From Pedobacter borealis DSM 19626 (lineage in GTDB: Bacteria; Bacteroidota; Bacteroidia; Sphingobacteriales; Sphingobacteriaceae): a DNA stretch of 64,000 nt. Position 1 is the stretch's first letter. Every line of letters starts with the position of its first letter. Position numbers and translations under genes: made by a program. Below the pieces are notes generated by a model. That model did not search any database, was not told the DNA's origin, and saw only the letters and a list, made by a program, of their open reading frames with translations. The DNA lies in assembly GCF_000708285.2 (NCBI RefSeq), contig NZ_JAUG01000029.1:1-64000 (forward strand). The letters are read 5' to 3'. This document shows positions 37,801 to 47,068 of the stretch, one piece after another.

Positions 37801-38998
37801 TACCGGTATGCAGCAATTTAATTACTGAACGATTATCGGGATTATATTTAAACAAACCTTTGTTTGTGCCTATCCAAAAACCCTTACCATAGCTGATGAT
37901 GGATTTAATTTCTGCCTGGCCAAAAGGAAGGGAAATAAAATTAAATTTATATTGGTTAAAGTCTATTTTACTGAGACCATTTTTACCACAAACCCATATC
38001 ATTCCTGTTTTATCGCGGTATAGACCTCCGTTGGCAAAAAATTCGAGTTCTTCTATTTTCTCCCATTTATTTAGTTCGGTGTTTACCCAAAATAATCCGG
38101 AGTTTCCGCCAACCAGCATTTTTTTTGCGCCTAAATTTAATATACTAAATACTGAAGCGTTACCAGTGCCTTTACTACTGTAGGTGTTGAATTTCCTTGT
38201 TTTCGGATCGAATCTGAACAGATCGCCTTTCCAATAACAGCCAACCCATATCATGCCATCGGCATCTATGCTAAGTGTCCAGATATCGTTTGGATTTTTT
38301 TCGCCCGCTATTTCCTTTTGCGTGTAATTGGTAAAGCGCCGTGTCTTTTTATCAAATTTATTTAATCCTTTGCTCCAATTGCCTAACCATAAGTTACCTT
38401 CATTATCTTCTGCAATGGCATTAACCGATTTTCCTTTAATGGCATTTGGATTTTTAATATCGGGCTGATAAACTGTAAAAGATGCTGAGTTTTTGTTAAA
38501 AAGGTTAAAACCATCGTCGGTACCTACCCAGAGCTTATTTGTTTTATCAATGAGTAACGACCATATTTTATTATTGCTCAACGATGTTCTATTGTTTTCT
38601 TTATGATAAAAACGCTCAAATTTCTCTGTTACAGGGTCGAATTTATTTAAACCGTTCATGGTAGCCACCCAGAAAGTATCACTCTGATCTTCTACAACAG
38701 CATTGATATAGTTATTGGTTAGTGAGGTGGTATCGCCCGGGATATTTACATAAATTTTAAAAGAATAACCATCAAACTTACACAAACCGTTTTCGGTACC
38801 CACCCATATAAATCCCCTTTTATCTTTTAAGGCAGCTGTTGTGTTTTTTGAAGGGAGTCCTTCATTTATACCGTATGTTTTAATTACATAATGGCCTGCT
38901 ATTACAGGCTGGTTATCGATATGGGATACCTGCGCTTTAACATGAGTAAAGAGGAAAAAAAATTGTAGAAGAAAACAAGTTAGACTAATTAATCTCAT
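34874..38998 (-). CDS. Hybrid two-component system regulator (PUL2 sensor)
   Basis: 1374 aa in one chain. Signal peptide 1-22; two-bladed-propeller sensor with Reg_prop repeats (about 40-690, such as GFIWVGTENGLCKFDGYSF); Y_Y_Y domain (about 700-775); one membrane helix (about 787-806); HisKA with NVSHEFRTPLT (His near 846); HATPase (about 945-1060); receiver starting LLIIDDN (near 1111) with phospho-Asp in VICDVMMDG (near 1154); AraC-type helix-turn-helix at the C-terminus (about 1265-1365). The periplasmic propellers sense oligosaccharide released from the target glycan and activate susCD. A perfect TAAGTTTG lies upstream. Located directly before susC, it is the PUL2 regulator. Confidence 0.95.
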   Translation of the reverse strand: MRLISLTCFLLQFFFLFTHVKAQVSHIDNQPVIAGHYVIKTYGINEGLPSKNTTAALKDKRGFIWVGTENGLCKFDGYSFKIYVNIPGDTTSLTNNYINAVVEDQSDTFWVATMNGLNKFDPVTEKFERFYHKENNRTSLSNNKIWSLLIDKTNKLWVGTDDGFNLFNKNSASFTVYQPDIKNPNAIKGKSVNAIAEDNEGNLWLGNWSKGLNKFDKKTRRFTNYTQKEIAGEKNPNDIWTLSIDADGMIWVGCYWKGDLFRFDPKTRKFNTYSSKGTGNASVFSILNLGAKKMLVGGNSGLFWVNTELNKWEKIEELEFFANGGLYRDKTGMIWVCGKNGLSKIDFNQYKFNFISLPFGQAEIKSIISYGKGFWIGTNKGLFKYNPDNRSVIKLLHTGNANSLSSSDIINLSTDLNGRLWVLGENGFDRYEEKENKFLHHHHRSALGSFFNEDVFRDLIEVNNNEYYLATDAGLKVYNDKTRSYTHYFNDPKNQASLSNNHLYCLLKDAQGNVWIGTYGSGLSRFNPKTRKFSNYMIDNSRKGGISNNIVNSLYLDSHQNVWICTRDGLNKYVAKTDTFEIYSKQNGFVSNVFTDLVEDNNGRLWVTTEQGISLFDPVNKMVKNYDEKDGVYANAAICKNAKGEIYLAGSKGIVYFNPQQLKYNKTAPAVYFSDFSIFNKLILPGDDSPLKLPVYMTKEITLPYSQSVLSFGFIALNYTLSEKNKYAYFLEGFDKKWNYSGSEHKVTYTNLNPGKYVLKVRASNNDGIWNMVGNSIIITITPPWYRTWWAFCIYGLAFFGIIYAYLKYREHRANLEFQVKLAHVESEKEKELSEKKLSFFTNVSHEFRTPLTLIINPVKELLYKNDKNVDTTDLNIVYRNAKRLLSLVDQLLLFRKADTYGGKLKVAPVNLVSLCKEVFLCFVHQARSKNIVFEFICADELIPFYADREKIEIVFFNLLANAIKFTPEGGTVKMIVKSNQENINVLIEDTGCGITSFAGEKLYEKFYQDPGNKSAKGGFGIGLYLAKNFIEMHGGAISYTSVENKGTAFNIALLKGISHFKDAVILQEELIDTDSSLFKELIEDEITANNIVKAAEEPLIDSQLAVDLKTLLIIDDNIEIREYLKQVFRMDYHLYEASNGEDGYDMVKELLPDIVICDVMMDGITGIELCSKIKEDVAVSHIPIILLTAISAPEVKLKGIEGGADDYISKPFDKDFLKARVASILKSKNALQKYFYNEITLNSNNTKISAEYKEFLDNCIRIVEEHLIDPDFNIDILTAAIGMSRSNLYRKIKSISGQSANGFIRFIRLRKAAEIFINTDKTIQETSYMVGINDPKYFREQFYKLFNMNPSQYIKKFRKPFSNNINTTVKKGK

Positions 38999-39082
38999 AG
39001 TTGAACAACAAAATTTGATGGGAGAATGCCTTAGCTAAACCCTGCCTCTTTTGAAATAGACGAGTTGTAAAGATACAATTTG

Positions 39083-39115
39083 CAAACTTATTACCGAATC
39101 TATTCTGGTGTTCAA
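39083..39115 (-). promoter_or_regulatory. Candidate promoter of the hybrid two-component gene
   Basis: TAAGTTTG on the - strand (39083-39090) is an exact -7 box; TTG at 39113-39115 is a -33 candidate, though the 22-nt spacer is slightly long. The leader would be about 80 nt. Confidence 0.4.
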
Positions 39116-39127
39116 GTTAGTGCCAAT

Positions 39128-39159
39128 AAAAAAAGAGGCCGATTAAAAACCGACCTCTT
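39128..39159 (-). terminator. Terminator of the GH31 gene
   Basis: On the - strand GAGGTCGGTTT / AATCGGCCTC folds into a stem followed by seven T, 22 nt after the GH31 stop codon. Confidence 0.8.
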
Positions 39160-39181
39160 CGCACTAATCACTACTAACTAA

Positions 39182-42100
39182 CTAAAATTTAACTGAATTG
39201 AGATTCTTATCTACTAAAATGCCTTCACTAATTTTAAGCATGAACTGTAGTTTGCGTTTTGCCTTTAATTTCAGGATAAACAGATCGGCAGTTTCGTTTA
39301 AAGCATCTTTGTTGCCAATGTTTACAAAGGTTGGATACAAAACCTTTGCGCCACTGGTATGCAGGCGATCGTTGGTCAGATTATCCATCTGTTTGGTATT
39401 TAAGGGCTGAATGCTTACAAAATCATAATCCTGTGCATTGTATGGTAGGGCAAAACTTAAAGCATTTACTGACTTCAGGTTTATTCCTTTTACTTTAATT
39501 TCGATGATTTCGTCTTTGTTATAAGCTTGTTTAGCGGTACTCATTTCCAGTTTACCTGCAACTTTATCAATTTTAGCATTTTTTATACCTCCTTCAAGTT
39601 GTGTAGCTACAACTGAAATATCGTAGGCATCAATCAAATTGTTTTTATTGATATCACCATTGCTGATATAACCTTCAAAATCAGCATCACCTTTTCTTAA
39701 ACCAGTATAATTGATGTAAGAAGTTAAATCGTTCTTATCAATTAAGCGGTCGTTATTGATATCGCCGGGAAGATAGCTTTCGGTACCAGGAACTTTAAAT
39801 ACATATAGCTCCCTACCTGAACCAAAACCACCCACACCATCAGCAACAGCAATTTTGAGGTAACGTGCAGCAGGATGTGCAGTGAAATTGAATATTTTAA
39901 TTTCGTCGTTATTGGCCCATTCAAATGCACCAGCCTCTGTCCAGCTTTCTTTATTATTGCTATAAAATACTTTACCTTTTAATAAAATCCCGTTCCCTCT
40001 TCCTGTGCGTGGCAAGTAGTGGAATTTATCCAGTTGATTGATCGATTTCAGATCAATGATCATATCAAAAGGAACAGCTTTAACGCCCCATTTGGTATGC
40101 CAGGTATTACCTTCGTCATAATCGAATAATTTATTGATGCCTGAGCCGCCTTGATTTTCTACCGTAGTCTCGGCTACAATACCCTGAATTGCAAATTCTA
40201 AAGGATTGGTTTTGGTAGTGGCTTTAATTTCGGTCCAATCTGAGTAGCCATCTTTGTTTACAGCACGCAGTTTAAAGGTGTAAGTTGTTTCGGCTAATAA
40301 ACCATCAAACAACAATGCAGTATCTCGGATAGTAGTATAATGCATATCGTTAAAATCAATTTCATAAAAATCTGCATTGCTCACTTTACTCCAGCTTGGG
40401 CTAAGCGTATAGGCCTCCCTGTTTTTATCACTTACCCTTGCATTAACAGGAGCAGTTAATTTACCTGTTGATACACGTTGTTTATCTACGGGCTCGAATT
40501 TAAAACCGTCTATACTAAGTGTTACCGGATTGATGGTAATATCGGTAGATTGAAGTTTAACCAACAATTGCGGGTTTTTAACCATTGCCACTTTTTCAAA
40601 CTCGCTTCCTTTTGTCGCAAAACGGTTTAGGTTTGGTGCAGTATCGTAGAAATAAACGTTAGACTGTTTTAAAAACTCATCTTTCGAGTTTACTTCTGAT
40701 AATTTTATTTTACTGTTCCCAACTTTTGCCGTTAACCTTTTTGGTTTTTCGGTAACGTTAATGACGAATTCAGTTGTTTTCTCTTTCACAAAGCTATCGA
40801 AATCGCCCTTTGCAGGATGAATGGTAACCAGGGCATTGTTCTTCTGATCTAGTGCTGATTCGATTAAAGTAGAAGCACCTTTTCCTAATTTATAGGCTTC
40901 TGTTGCACCGTCATCATCGTATTCGGTAAATGAAGTTTTTCCAAAAGGATATAATTCATAAATACGGTTTGTCTTATTGATTTCAGAAACATTGTTATTC
41001 GGATTCGTCATCGGGATAATGGCGCCATTTTTAACAAAAACAGGCAATTTCCATAACGGCGAGTCAAAACTATTGAGAATGCTGTTTCCTGTGTATTTTT
41101 CTCCGGTGAAATAGTCAATCCATGTTCCCTCTGGCAAGTAAATACCATTACGGATATCGTTACCTTTCTCATCTGACTTGGTTGCCTGATAAATTGGCGC
41201 CACTAAGAAAGAAGGTCCGTACAGGTATTGATATTGTGTTGAAGTACCTTTGGTATAAGCATTTGGATATTCCAGAAACATTGCCCTGATTATCGGCAAT
41301 CCAGTAACTGCTTCTCTAGCTACGCTATAAGTATAGGGTATCAACTCCGATTTCAGTTTTAAATAGTTGCGGTTAATCGAAGCTACAGGCTCACCCAATG
41401 CATGTGGATATTTTTCGTTAGCTCCCCAACCGTCCATATTTAATTCCATTGGCGTAAAGGTTTTCCATTGGAAATCGCGGGTATTGATGGTTAGATTTTT
41501 ACCGCCAAAAATACCATCCATATCTGAAGTAATATTCGGTTGACCAGATAAACCAGAACCTAAATAGGTAGGGATGTGGAAACGGATATATTCCCAAACG
41601 CCACCAGTTTGATCACCCGACCAAATACCGGCATAACGTTGTGTACCCGCCCAGCCATCTAACGAAATGATAAACGGGCGGCTACTATTACCATAATAAG
41701 GCATAATCTGGGCTACATCGGCAACACCGTTCAACCCGAACGAATAACCGGCGCCAACCCATGCTACATCGGTTTTTAATACACGAACGCCTGCATCTCT
41801 GGCTTCCTTAATAATATCGCGCTGTAATAACGGACTTACTTCTGCTTTAGGGTGAAGATCAGATTGTGTCCAAAGACCGATTTCCACGCCGTTTTTACGG
41901 GCATAATCGCCAAAACTTTTCAGGTTCTGAATGTTGCCATCCAATGTTTCGGTTTGACCATAACCTGCGCCATAACCATCATTTGGAAGTACCCAGCCCA
42001 AAGGCATATCATGTTTTTTATAACGGTCGATCACCGCACGTGCTGAAAACTGATAATTGTTTTTTTCACCGTTAAGCGATTCTTTTATACCGCCGTTATC

Positions 42101-43072
42101 TTTCTGACTTTCTTTGTAACGTTTACCATCTTCAAATAAAGTTCCCTTTTCGTCTTCTTTCCAAAAATCGCGGTTGTAAGCGTTTAAATGTCCCTGGTAG
42201 AAACCAAATTTTGGTAACAAAATCGGATTTCCGGTAAGTTGATAAAAATCGTTCAATAAGGGTACTGCACCATCGTTAATCATAAAAAAAGCATCCAGGT
42301 AATCGGTTTCATGTGCCAATTTTACCAATCCTTTTTCTTTAGCACCAAAATTGTAATTTCCTTTACTGAAGGTATACCACATTACAGCATAACCGTTGGT
42401 AGACCAATAATAAGGTGTTGGTGAAGCTACTCCCCCATCTGTCCAGCTGTTTTGGTTTTCGATAGAAATGGCTCTTCCCTTGTGAGAGAAACGGCCGTTC
42501 TGTACGCCGCCACCATAAAAATACTCCTGTGGATTTTCTTTCAAACTAAGGGTTACTTTCTCTTTTTCGAACTGAATCGGTGCTAATTCTTCAACAGCCA
42601 CAGCTTGTGTAGCAAGGTTGATAATTTTGATCAGGGAAGTATTTTTATCGAAAAGAACGGTAATCTTACCGGTAGATATGAACAGTTGATTATTCTCATC
42701 TTTAATATCCAGTTTTGAAACTGGTCGACGTGGATTTTCCACTAAAATTTTGGCTTCTGGTTTTGCCTCCGGATCGCGTATAAAACCTCCTGTAGGGTCT
42801 TCGAAAAGACGGAAAATATGATCGCCGTAAAAATCTAATGTTAAACGTTGATTATCAGAAAGCAACAATTCTACTGTGGTGGTATTGATCTTTTTTGCAC
42901 TAAGCACTTTGGTAACTTTTTCTGCTACCTGATTGGTTTTCTGAGCAGCTGGTTGAGCAGAAACAAAAAACGAAGCGGTAACTAAAAAAAAGGTAAATGC
43001 CAAAACAATGCTTTTAGGTTGATTTTTGGGGTTGGTTATTTTAAAGTTTTTTAAGAAATAATGCGGGGTCAT
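39182..43072 (-). CDS. Multi-domain secreted GH31 glycosidase with FN3, F5/8C, dockerin-like and cohesin-like modules
   Basis: 1296 aa, much longer than a plain GH31 (about 700-800). Signal peptide 1-40. The GH31 barrel (about 220-680) has nucleophile Asp near 433 in VLKTDVAWVGAGYSFG and the acid/base-region SGDQTGGVWEY. Then FN3 (about 880-960), F5/8 type C / CBM32-like (about 965-1095), two dockerin-like calcium repeats (GDINNDRLIDKNDL and GDINKNNLIDAYDI, about 1100-1155) and a C-terminal cohesin-like domain (about 1165-1290). GH31 acts on alpha-glycosides; related multi-domain GH31s include enzymes for alpha-galactose or alpha-GalNAc on mucin-like O-glycans. The exact activity here is open. 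Confidence 0.88.
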   Translation of the reverse strand: MTPHYFLKNFKITNPKNQPKSIVLAFTFFLVTASFFVSAQPAAQKTNQVAEKVTKVLSAKKINTTTVELLLSDNQRLTLDFYGDHIFRLFEDPTGGFIRDPEAKPEAKILVENPRRPVSKLDIKDENNQLFISTGKITVLFDKNTSLIKIINLATQAVAVEELAPIQFEKEKVTLSLKENPQEYFYGGGVQNGRFSHKGRAISIENQNSWTDGGVASPTPYYWSTNGYAVMWYTFSKGNYNFGAKEKGLVKLAHETDYLDAFFMINDGAVPLLNDFYQLTGNPILLPKFGFYQGHLNAYNRDFWKEDEKGTLFEDGKRYKESQKDNGGIKESLNGEKNNYQFSARAVIDRYKKHDMPLGWVLPNDGYGAGYGQTETLDGNIQNLKSFGDYARKNGVEIGLWTQSDLHPKAEVSPLLQRDIIKEARDAGVRVLKTDVAWVGAGYSFGLNGVADVAQIMPYYGNSSRPFIISLDGWAGTQRYAGIWSGDQTGGVWEYIRFHIPTYLGSGLSGQPNITSDMDGIFGGKNLTINTRDFQWKTFTPMELNMDGWGANEKYPHALGEPVASINRNYLKLKSELIPYTYSVAREAVTGLPIIRAMFLEYPNAYTKGTSTQYQYLYGPSFLVAPIYQATKSDEKGNDIRNGIYLPEGTWIDYFTGEKYTGNSILNSFDSPLWKLPVFVKNGAIIPMTNPNNNVSEINKTNRIYELYPFGKTSFTEYDDDGATEAYKLGKGASTLIESALDQKNNALVTIHPAKGDFDSFVKEKTTEFVINVTEKPKRLTAKVGNSKIKLSEVNSKDEFLKQSNVYFYDTAPNLNRFATKGSEFEKVAMVKNPQLLVKLQSTDITINPVTLSIDGFKFEPVDKQRVSTGKLTAPVNARVSDKNREAYTLSPSWSKVSNADFYEIDFNDMHYTTIRDTALLFDGLLAETTYTFKLRAVNKDGYSDWTEIKATTKTNPLEFAIQGIVAETTVENQGGSGINKLFDYDEGNTWHTKWGVKAVPFDMIIDLKSINQLDKFHYLPRTGRGNGILLKGKVFYSNNKESWTEAGAFEWANNDEIKIFNFTAHPAARYLKIAVADGVGGFGSGRELYVFKVPGTESYLPGDINNDRLIDKNDLTSYINYTGLRKGDADFEGYISNGDINKNNLIDAYDISVVATQLEGGIKNAKIDKVAGKLEMSTAKQAYNKDEIIEIKVKGINLKSVNALSFALPYNAQDYDFVSIQPLNTKQMDNLTNDRLHTSGAKVLYPTFVNIGNKDALNETADLFILKLKAKRKLQFMLKISEGILVDKNLNSVKF

Positions 43073-43822
43073 TAAATTTTGATTTGGTTATGTGTTTTAT
43101 GTTAAGCAAGCTGATAATTTTAGTTGCTATGGGATAAAGTTAACAAACACATTAAAGGAACTGGTGCGTTTTTAGGCACAAAAACCGCGCAATCGTTTGC
43201 CTATCTAATTTTTTACCAGAGATGGTGTGATGTTTTTTCTATCATTAAGAAATTAAGGGCATTAAGGTCGTAGAAGATCGATTTTATAGAAAAGATTCAG
43301 CGGTCGTCCTCCTGAACTTGTTTCAGAATCTAAAATTGCGTCATTCTGAACTTCTGAATCTTTCTGGTTAGCTTTCTTGCCACGGAAGCACAGATTTGCA
43401 CGGAATTTAAGTTACCCTTCGCTTTTAGCTTTAGTCTTTCCTACCATTAAGCAGTTAAGAACATTAAGATTTTCATAGCTCAAATCCTGCGATCGTCCTC
43501 CTGAACTTGTTTCAGGATCTAAAATTGAGTCATTCTAAATTTACTTCAGAATCTTTCTGGTTAGCTTTCTTGCCACGGAAGCACAGATTTGCACGGAATT
43601 TAAGTTACCCTTCGCTTTCAGCTTTAGTCTTTCCTACCATTAAGCAGTTAAGAACATTAAGTTTTCATGGCTCGCTCCCAGCGGTCGTCCTCCTGAACTT
43701 GTTTCAGAATCTAAAATTGCGTCATTCTGAACTTCTGAATCTTTCTGGTTAGCTTTCTTGCCACGGAAGTACAGATTTGCACGGAATTTAATTTTGCTTT
43801 GAGCTTTAAGCTTTTACCTTTC
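43073..43822. other. Repeat-filled intergenic region
   Basis: 750 bp between the GH31 start and the NIPSNAP stop. About 43241-43797 is a 190-bp tandem triplicate; the rest is AT-rich and should contain the GH31 promoter. No gene is seen. Confidence 0.6.
43241..43797. repeat. Tandem triplicate of a ~190-bp unit
   Basis: CGTCCTCCTGAACTTGTTTC recurs at about 43304, 43494 and 43686, and GCCACGGAAG recurs at 43379, 43572 and 43760, giving a period of 188-193. Each unit joins a CTGAACTTGTTTCAG-type REP half to the CCACGGAA-family repeat. The first and last copies are partial. Confidence 0.85.
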
Positions 43823-44611
43823 TTAAAAATCTGAATAGTCTGTTGGGTAAACAAATTTAGTGTCGTTTTTAGAAACATTGTGCTGATACGCTGGCATTGC
43901 ATAAAGCTTTTTCCAATATTCATCTGCCGAGAAAGCCTTCCAGTGTGCGTCTCTATCTGCTTTATTTTCAAAAGTGGTTAAATACATCAGGTTAGGCATG
44001 CGGCTACCGGCGATTACTTCTCCATAAAATACTGCATTAAAATTGAGCCTTTTAAACAACCCGATTTCATCGCCCTTATTAAACATTTCAACTTTATTCT
44101 GAAAATACTTCTCGGTAGGTGCCTCGTAACTTCTTAATTCGTACACCCGTTCTTTCATCGGCGATTTTAGATTAGGCAGCATAAAATGAGGAGCATTCTC
44201 AAAAGCCTTTAAAACAATAGATTCTAATCGCTCGTAAGGAGCCTCGGTATAAGTTGCATCAAGGTAAGTTTTACCGTCAACAACATATTGCTTATCTTTG
44301 GCTAACTTTTCATCCAGCTCCAGAACGCCATTGAATGATTTCAAAGGAATAAATACATAAATAAGCTTTTCTATAACCACAGCCTGATCGCCTATAATGG
44401 GTTTAAACACGCCCACTTTTGCAATTCCATTACGGTGCAATGCGGGTAAATATGCCTTCTGCAGGTAATCATCTACTGTTTTTTCCTGAGCATCGGTTTT
44501 TAAATGGTAAATTTTGATCTGATAGAAATCTATCTTCGATGCTTTGGCAGCGAATCCGCTAGCTAACAGTACGAATAAAAACAGATAGTATATTTTAATT
44601 TTTGGCAACAT
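43823..44611 (-). CDS. Secreted NIPSNAP-family protein
   Basis: 262 aa from the ATG at 44611, which begins directly with a signal peptide (MLPKIKIYYLFLFVLLASGFAAKA); a start at 44680 would add an unlikely leader. Two ferredoxin-like NIPSNAP modules follow: about 30-125 (YQIKIYHL) and about 150-255 (YELRSYEAPTEKYF). The NIPSNAP fold is often found in small exported or catabolic-cluster proteins, but its role is not established. It is the last gene of the peptidase/permease cluster, 86 nt after the DPP-IV gene. Confidence 0.85.
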   Translation of the reverse strand: MLPKIKIYYLFLFVLLASGFAAKASKIDFYQIKIYHLKTDAQEKTVDDYLQKAYLPALHRNGIAKVGVFKPIIGDQAVVIEKLIYVFIPLKSFNGVLELDEKLAKDKQYVVDGKTYLDATYTEAPYERLESIVLKAFENAPHFMLPNLKSPMKERVYELRSYEAPTEKYFQNKVEMFNKGDEIGLFKRLNFNAVFYGEVIAGSRMPNLMYLTTFENKADRDAHWKAFSADEYWKKLYAMPAYQHNVSKNDTKFVYPTDYSDF

Positions 44612-44697
44612 GGTTAATGGGATGATTAGTGCAATGTACCAAAGTAACAATTTATTTTGAATGATTGAACCAATGACCAATGAACCAGTAAACCAAT

Positions 44698-46992
44698 CTA
44701 TTTTGAAAGGTTCGGATTTGGTGGTTCGGCATGCAATAAATGTTTTACAAAGAAGTCGCGTTTACGCCTCCGTCCGTAAATACCACCATCGCTATGACCC
44801 ATACCCGGAATGCTTAATATATCAAAGTCTTTATTTGCTTTGATCAATGCATCGGCGAGTCGGTAGGTCGATTCTGGGGGTACATTTTCATCCGCTTCAC
44901 CAACAATTAAAAATAAATTACCCTGTAATTTTGGTGCATTGGTAATGTTAGATTGTTCTCCATAGTGCGGCCCTACAGGATAGCCCATCCATTGTTCGTT
45001 CCACCATTGTTTATCGATGCGGTTATCGTGACAACCACACGCAGAAACCGCAGCTTTATAAAACTCGGGATGAAATAACAGTGCACCAGTTGAACTTTGC
45101 CCACCCGCCGAAGTACCATAGATACCCACTCTTGAAATATCAGCATTTGGATATTTCGCCGCCATGGATTTCATCCACAATATCCGGTCAGGGAAACCTG
45201 CATCGGCTATATTTTTCCAGCATACATCATGAAAAGCTTTAGACCGGTTGGCAGTACCCATTCCATCAATCTGTACTACGATAAAACCTAATTCGGCAAT
45301 GCTCTGCATTTCACTGGCAGGTAAGAAACTTTTGGGCACAAAACTATCATGAGGACCTGCGTAAATATTTTCGATAACAGGATAAGTTTTGTTCGGATCC
45401 ATTTTTGAAGGGAAGCAAACAATGCCCCAAATATCGGTTATACCATCTCTTCCTTTAGCCACAAAAACTTCGGGTAGTTTAACTCCTGTAGCTAAATAAA
45501 TAGCTGTTTGGCCATGTTCAATTTCGCTTATTTTTTTGGTGTTCGCAGTTAACCTTAACTCGCTAACAGGCGGTACATTTACCTGAGCGTAAGTATCGAT
45601 ATAATATTTGCGGTCAGGAGAAAAACTGAGGATATGATTACCTTTTTCTGGCGTAAGATTCACCAGTCCCTTTCCATCGAACCCGATCCTGTAATAATGG
45701 ATAAAATAAGGATCTTCACCAGCATTCATTCCATTTGCCCGGAACCAAATCTGGCGTTTAACCACATCTACACTATCGATATCCCTAACTACCCAATTGC
45801 CTTTGGTAACCAGCGTCTGTTTTCCCGTGATGCCATTAACCAGATAAAGGTGTTGCCATCCATCCTGCTCACTGGTCCACAATATTTCATTTGTTTTAGG
45901 TAAGTAATGGGTATAAATGCGCCGCTCATAAATGAAGGTTTTTGTTTTTTCGTCGATAATGTTTTTGGTTTTTCCGGTTAAAACATCTACTTCAATTACC
46001 CTAAAACGTTGATGGCCGCGATCTACTTTCTCGTAGGTATAATACCTGCTGTTATTATCGCGCCAATGCAATTCTGGTGCACCAAAGAAATCTATCGGTT
46101 CTGCATCTACTTTAATGGCAGTTTTAGCTGTTACATTAAAAACATAGGGCTGATAAGCGGTAAAATCGTCACCAGGCTGCGCATACTCTCTCGATTTTAA
46201 TTCACCACGGGTAGTGCCAGGAACCGAACTTAATACATAATGTACTTTTTTAGTCTCTTTCGGATCGATTTTATAGGCAACAATATTTTTTCCATCGGGC
46301 GACCATGCAAATTCGCCATAAGGTTTATCGGCATTACCATCGGTACTCAGCTGGGTTTCTGCTTTGGTAGCTAGATCAACCACAAATATATTTCCGCCCT
46401 TTATGAAGATTTCATTTTTACCATCAGGCGATTTTCTGGTTTCACGGTTCCGTTGCCAGCGCGACCTGCTTTGCTGCAAAGGTTTTTTGGCATTGTAACG
46501 ATAAATTAGAGTGTCTTTGGTATCCGCTAAACTGTAATCGCTCAAGTTTAATTCATACCATTTATCCTGTATTTTTAGTTTTGCTGTATTGCCCTGATCG
46601 GCGAAATACAATTCAGCAAACTGAAGTTTTAATGGATTCTGCTTTTTACCCGTTACCTTTTCTATATTTTCAGCCAGTTTATCGCTATCAAATGCCGCTT
46701 TACGTTTACCTATTGCAGCATCTACATAATAATACTCCCATGTTCTGTTAGGAAGGTTCTTTTTATACCAAAATGCACTGCCATCTTTTTTCCAAAAGGG
46801 AATAAGATCGTTGTTGGTTGGGATATTGCGTAATGCGGTATCCAGCTTAGTAGATAATTGGTAAGCATTTGCCACTTCAGCAGCACTTGGTGCATAGGGC
46901 TGCAAACCCGCTTGCTGTGCCAGCAGCTGAGAGGAAACAAAACTTAATAAGATGATCGCTATTGCTTTTTTAGCGCTTGGATAAGTGGTCAT
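44698..46992 (-). CDS. Dipeptidyl-peptidase IV-type serine peptidase (S9)
   Basis: 764 aa. Signal peptide 1-25. The N-terminal beta-propeller (about 100-500) includes an EFAWSPDGKNIVAYK blade; the alpha/beta-hydrolase domain (about 520-755) has the nucleophile in YGTSAGGQ (Ser near 628), Asp in VGEADENVP (near 697) and His in MGHSDGG (near 732). DPP-IV releases X-Pro (and X-Ala) dipeptides from peptide N-termini; it is likely periplasmic. It follows the permease gene by 76 nt on the same strand, suggesting release of proline-containing dipeptides next to their import. Confidence 0.92.
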   Translation of the reverse strand: MTTYPSAKKAIAIILLSFVSSQLLAQQAGLQPYAPSAAEVANAYQLSTKLDTALRNIPTNNDLIPFWKKDGSAFWYKKNLPNRTWEYYYVDAAIGKRKAAFDSDKLAENIEKVTGKKQNPLKLQFAELYFADQGNTAKLKIQDKWYELNLSDYSLADTKDTLIYRYNAKKPLQQSRSRWQRNRETRKSPDGKNEIFIKGGNIFVVDLATKAETQLSTDGNADKPYGEFAWSPDGKNIVAYKIDPKETKKVHYVLSSVPGTTRGELKSREYAQPGDDFTAYQPYVFNVTAKTAIKVDAEPIDFFGAPELHWRDNNSRYYTYEKVDRGHQRFRVIEVDVLTGKTKNIIDEKTKTFIYERRIYTHYLPKTNEILWTSEQDGWQHLYLVNGITGKQTLVTKGNWVVRDIDSVDVVKRQIWFRANGMNAGEDPYFIHYYRIGFDGKGLVNLTPEKGNHILSFSPDRKYYIDTYAQVNVPPVSELRLTANTKKISEIEHGQTAIYLATGVKLPEVFVAKGRDGITDIWGIVCFPSKMDPNKTYPVIENIYAGPHDSFVPKSFLPASEMQSIAELGFIVVQIDGMGTANRSKAFHDVCWKNIADAGFPDRILWMKSMAAKYPNADISRVGIYGTSAGGQSSTGALLFHPEFYKAAVSACGCHDNRIDKQWWNEQWMGYPVGPHYGEQSNITNAPKLQGNLFLIVGEADENVPPESTYRLADALIKANKDFDILSIPGMGHSDGGIYGRRRKRDFFVKHLLHAEPPNPNLSK

Positions 46993-47068
46993 TACAGATT
47001 TTTTGTGGTAAATATAATGTTACGGTTTTTCAGATTTCCTTTAGATTTTGATGAATAACATCAATATT

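Noticed and set aside
34874..38998. Separate histidine kinase and response regulator genes
   Set aside because: One uninterrupted reading holds sensor, kinase, receiver and AraC output, so it is a single hybrid protein.
43241..43797. CRISPR array
   Set aside because: The repeats are about 190 bp and adjacent copies are almost the same over the whole unit, with no short repeat/unique spacer alternation and no cas genes.
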